64,000 bases of DNA, from contig NZ_CP017157.1 in assembly GCF_001729485.1 (NCBI RefSeq), positions 6,510,001-6,574,000 of the forward strand, written 5' to 3'. The notes under the pieces were generated by a model that did not search any database, had not been told where the DNA came from, and worked only from the letters and a program-made list of their open reading frames with translations. Positions within the stretch are counted from its first letter, which is position 1, and each line of letters starts with the position of its first letter. Positions 60,785-64,000 of the stretch are shown here, one piece after another. This DNA comes from Streptomyces lydicus. Its GTDB lineage: Bacteria; Actinomycetota; Actinomycetes; Streptomycetales; Streptomycetaceae. The translations under genes were made by a program, and so were the position numbers.

Positions 60785-62865
60785 TCAGCTGCCTTCTCCG
60801 CCGCCAGGGCGGCCGTCTCCGACTCGCGGTGCCACCCGCGCTCGCCGCGGGCCCTCAGCCAGGCCGTGGTCTCGTCCGGTGGCATCGCGGCCGCCACCAG
60901 CCAGCCCTGTACGGCGTCACAGCCGAGGTCGCGCAGCCGCTCCCAGGTCTCGTCGTCCTCGACGCCTTCGGCGACGACCAGGAGGCCGAGGGAGTGGGCG
61001 AGGTCCAGGGTGCAGCGGACGATCTCGGCGTCCTCCGTGTCGACGGCGAGCCGGGCCACGAAGGAACGGTCGATCTTCAGCTCGCTGACCGGGAGGCGCC
61101 GCAGATGGACCAGGGAGGAGTAGCCGGTACCGAAGTCGTCGAGCGACATCTTCACGCCGTGGGCGGTGAGCGCGGCGAGGGTGTCGGCGGCCCGCTGCGG
61201 GTCCTCCAGGAGGACGTGCTCGGTTATCTCCAGTTGTAGCGCGCCCGGTGGGACGCGATGTCGGGCGAGCCGGGCGGCGACGGCGCCGGCGAAGCCCGGG
61301 GAGTGCACATCGCGCGGGGAGACGTTGACCGCGACCGGCACCTCCAGGCCCATCCCCCGCCAGCGCGCCACCTGGGCGAGCGCGGTCTCCAGGACGTACT
61401 CGGTGAGCCGGGGCATCAGGCCGGAGGACTCGGCGATGGCGATGAACTCGTCCGGTGGCACCCGGCCGCGGTCCGGGTGCACCCAGCGGACCAGCGCCTC
61501 CAGGCCGGCGACATGTCCGTCGAAGCCCACTTTGGGCTGGTAGTGCAGCTCGACGTCACCGGCGTCCAGAGCGCGCCGCAGATCACCCAACAGGCCGAGC
61601 CGGTCGGGGGTGTTGCCGTCCCGCTTGGCCTCGTAGAGCTCGACGCCGCTGCGGTCCCGCTTGGCCTGGTACATCGCCACATCGGCGCGGCGCAGCAGCC
61701 CTTCGGCGTCCAGGGCGTGGTCGGGGAAGACGGCGACCCCCGCGCTGGCTTCGAGCACGAGGGTCAGTCCGTCGAGGTCCAGGGGGGAGCCGAGGGCGGC
61801 GACGAGGTTGCGGGCCACCCGCTGGGCACTGGTGAGGGAGTCGGCGGTGGGCAGCAGGACGGCGAACTCGTCGCCGCCGAGCCGGGCCGCCTCGGCGCCG
61901 CGCGGCAGGGCGTGCCGCAGGCGGTCGGCGATCTGCAGCAGCAGCCGGTCGCCGGCGAGGTGGCCGAGGGTGTCGTTGACGGAGCGGAAGCGGTCCAGGT
62001 CGATGAGGACCAGCGCGGAGCGGACGCCGACGCGTTCGGCCTCGTCCAGCGCGGTCCAGGTGCGCTCCAGCAGCCGCTGGCGGTTGGGCAGCCCGGTGAG
62101 CGGATCGCGCAGCTGCTCCTCCGCGCGGGCCCGGGCTATCCACAGGGTGGAGTCCAGTGCGATCAGCGGGACCGCGAACAGCGGCAGCAGCAGGGGGGCG
62201 GCGACCGCGCAGACGGCGATCAGCGGGGAGATGCCGAGCAGTGCGATGCCGACGAGTGCCTGGCGGACGACGGCCGTTCGGGGGATGGCGGGCAGCGTGC
62301 CGCTGCGCGGGGTGAGGCTGATCCACAGCAGGCCGCGGCTGACGACGAGATAGCCGGCGGCGGTGACCAGGACCTCGGGCAGGACGGTCAGGTCCCACGC
62401 CTTGGGCGTCCAGGGGTGGCGGACGCTGGAGACCACGCCGAACGCGGCGAGCCCCAGCGCCGCGGCACCGATGCCGAGGACGTCCACCGCGCCGTGCACC
62501 AGGGCCTGCCGCCAGCGGTGCCGGCGGGCGGCCCCGACGAGCACGACGACGGAGAGGCTGACGAGGGTGGCCGGCACCCAGCCGTACAGCAGCAGGACGG
62601 CGAGGGCGAGCGCGGCCCCGGAGCCCGTGCCGCCCCACCAGCGGTCGCGGCCCAACGCGACCAGGTGGCCGACGATGACGCCGGTGAGGATCGCCAGCGA
62701 CCATCCCACGGAGCCTCCGGGGAACAGCGCGTCACCTTCGCCGAGGGTCCGTATGACGCCCACGGCGAGCGCGAGGCCCGCCACGGTGACGATGGTCGCG
62801 GGCAGCGCGGGCACGACGAGCCGCCGGAGCCGCGACGCCGGAGCGGCGCTGTCGGTCGGTTTCAT
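60757..62865 (-). CDS. rmdB: Membrane GGDEF-EAL bifunctional c-di-GMP protein (RmdB-like)
   Basis: A 702-residue membrane protein. About seven hydrophobic segments lie in residues 15-250, then GGDEF (RDPLTGLPNRQRLLERTW near 268, intact LGGDEF near 345) and EAL (about 430-690). The EAL domain keeps its catalytic residues: LEALVRW, NVSPRDV, LEITEH, LDDFGTGYSS, LKIDRSFV and VAEGVE. Both domains may therefore be active; characterised RmdB of S. coelicolor is a phosphodiesterase affecting development. The symbol rests on architecture and on my recollection that rmdB lies beside gatC and ligA. I chose the ATG at 62865 with GAGAGG upstream. Confidence 0.85.
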   Translation of the reverse strand: MKPTDSAAPASRLRRLVVPALPATIVTVAGLALAVGVIRTLGEGDALFPGGSVGWSLAILTGVIVGHLVALGRDRWWGGTGSGAALALAVLLLYGWVPATLVSLSVVVLVGAARRHRWRQALVHGAVDVLGIGAAALGLAAFGVVSSVRHPWTPKAWDLTVLPEVLVTAAGYLVVSRGLLWISLTPRSGTLPAIPRTAVVRQALVGIALLGISPLIAVCAVAAPLLLPLFAVPLIALDSTLWIARARAEEQLRDPLTGLPNRQRLLERTWTALDEAERVGVRSALVLIDLDRFRSVNDTLGHLAGDRLLLQIADRLRHALPRGAEAARLGGDEFAVLLPTADSLTSAQRVARNLVAALGSPLDLDGLTLVLEASAGVAVFPDHALDAEGLLRRADVAMYQAKRDRSGVELYEAKRDGNTPDRLGLLGDLRRALDAGDVELHYQPKVGFDGHVAGLEALVRWVHPDRGRVPPDEFIAIAESSGLMPRLTEYVLETALAQVARWRGMGLEVPVAVNVSPRDVHSPGFAGAVAARLARHRVPPGALQLEITEHVLLEDPQRAADTLAALTAHGVKMSLDDFGTGYSSLVHLRRLPVSELKIDRSFVARLAVDTEDAEIVRCTLDLAHSLGLLVVAEGVEDDETWERLRDLGCDAVQGWLVAAAMPPDETTAWLRARGERGWHRESETAALAAEKAAERPSGQVLN

Positions 62866-63021
62866 TCCGATCCCTCTCACAGCCGGCTGAGCCCGCGCCA
62901 CGGCAGGCGCACCCCTCAAGGTTAGGCCGCGGAAGGCCGCCACGGGCAGCGATCGGCGACGGTTGCCCGAATGCGACCCGGCGTCCGGGATCAATCTGGT
63001 ATGCGCCGATGGGGTGACACC

Positions 63022-64000
<979 letters not shown>

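Noticed and set aside
60161..61123. Long plus-strand open frame encoding a Val/Gly/Arg-rich protein opposite the repeat tract
   Set aside because: It is the complement of the Asp-rich repeats and of the 3' end of the GGDEF-EAL gene. It has no family match and no binding site, and its low complexity is explained by the repeats.

Overview
The window is a stretch of chromosome from a Streptomyces-type actinomycete. The evidence is very high GC with strongly GC-biased third codon positions, frequent GTG starts, a conservon (DUF742 plus small GTPase), an acyl-CoA carboxylase epsilon subunit, Tat-type secreted enzymes, an intact GatCAB operon and the ilvBNC leader peptide MRTRILVLGKRVG. From memory, the order of the housekeeping genes (cimA, ilvE, leuB, serA, ilvC, ilvN, ilvB, gatB, gatA, gatC, ligA) matches the conserved core of Streptomyces chromosomes. 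I see no insertion sequences, phage genes, CRISPR arrays, tRNA or rRNA genes.

Layout. Positions 1-1084: end of a conservon operon. 1245-6606: a secreted DUF4360 protein, the carboxyltransferase beta and epsilon subunits accB-accE, and a secreted family 8 polysaccharide lyase. 6864-9467: yceI, then citramalate synthase cimA behind a probable transcription attenuator with an 11-codon leader peptide. 9467-18240: a secreted PS-10-type peptidase, an MHS transporter, and a nitrogen-scavenging cluster (TetR, agmatine deiminase, a divergent urease ureC, a fused ureAB and a divergently transcribed NCS1 permease). 18326-20815: ilvE and leuB. 20954-23877: a Tat-exported metallophosphoesterase, a 43-residue protein and an Uma2-family protein. 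23943-28053: proline catabolism (pruA, putA) with a divergent PucR-type regulator. 28265-31609: an NCS1 permease with a Cys-rich tail, a TetR regulator and a PRC-barrel/DUF2382 protein. 31764-37325: serA, then ilvC, ilvN and ilvB behind a classical attenuator. 37359-43903: a GGDEF/degenerate-EAL membrane protein whose gene carries a TTA codon, a hydroxyacid dehydrogenase, an aldo/keto reductase and a lipoprotein sugar dehydrogenase. 43955-52243: a large LuxR (LAL) regulator, small proteins, a VOC protein, an MMPL pump and a repeat-rich membrane-anchored protein. 52627-56427: a chitinase with a DasR-like promoter site, a COG4705-like membrane protein behind a perfect inverted repeat, and an F420-type oxidoreductase. 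56615-60174: gatB, a 77-residue membrane protein, gatA and gatC. 60175-64000: an Asp-rich tandem repeat tract, an intact GGDEF-EAL protein (RmdB-like) and the 3' part of ligA.

How the genes work together. Six genes of branched-chain amino acid synthesis lie within 30 kb, and the two entry points (cimA and ilvB) both appear to be under leader-peptide attenuation. The most unusual part is 12396-18240. Its urease alpha subunit keeps every nickel ligand and the general-base histidine but has lost the flap cysteine and neighbouring conserved motifs. It sits without maturation genes beside agmatine deiminase and an NCS1 permease, and three related palindromes lie between the divergent transcripts. 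This could be a dedicated amidine/urea nitrogen-scavenging system whose substrate is not settled.
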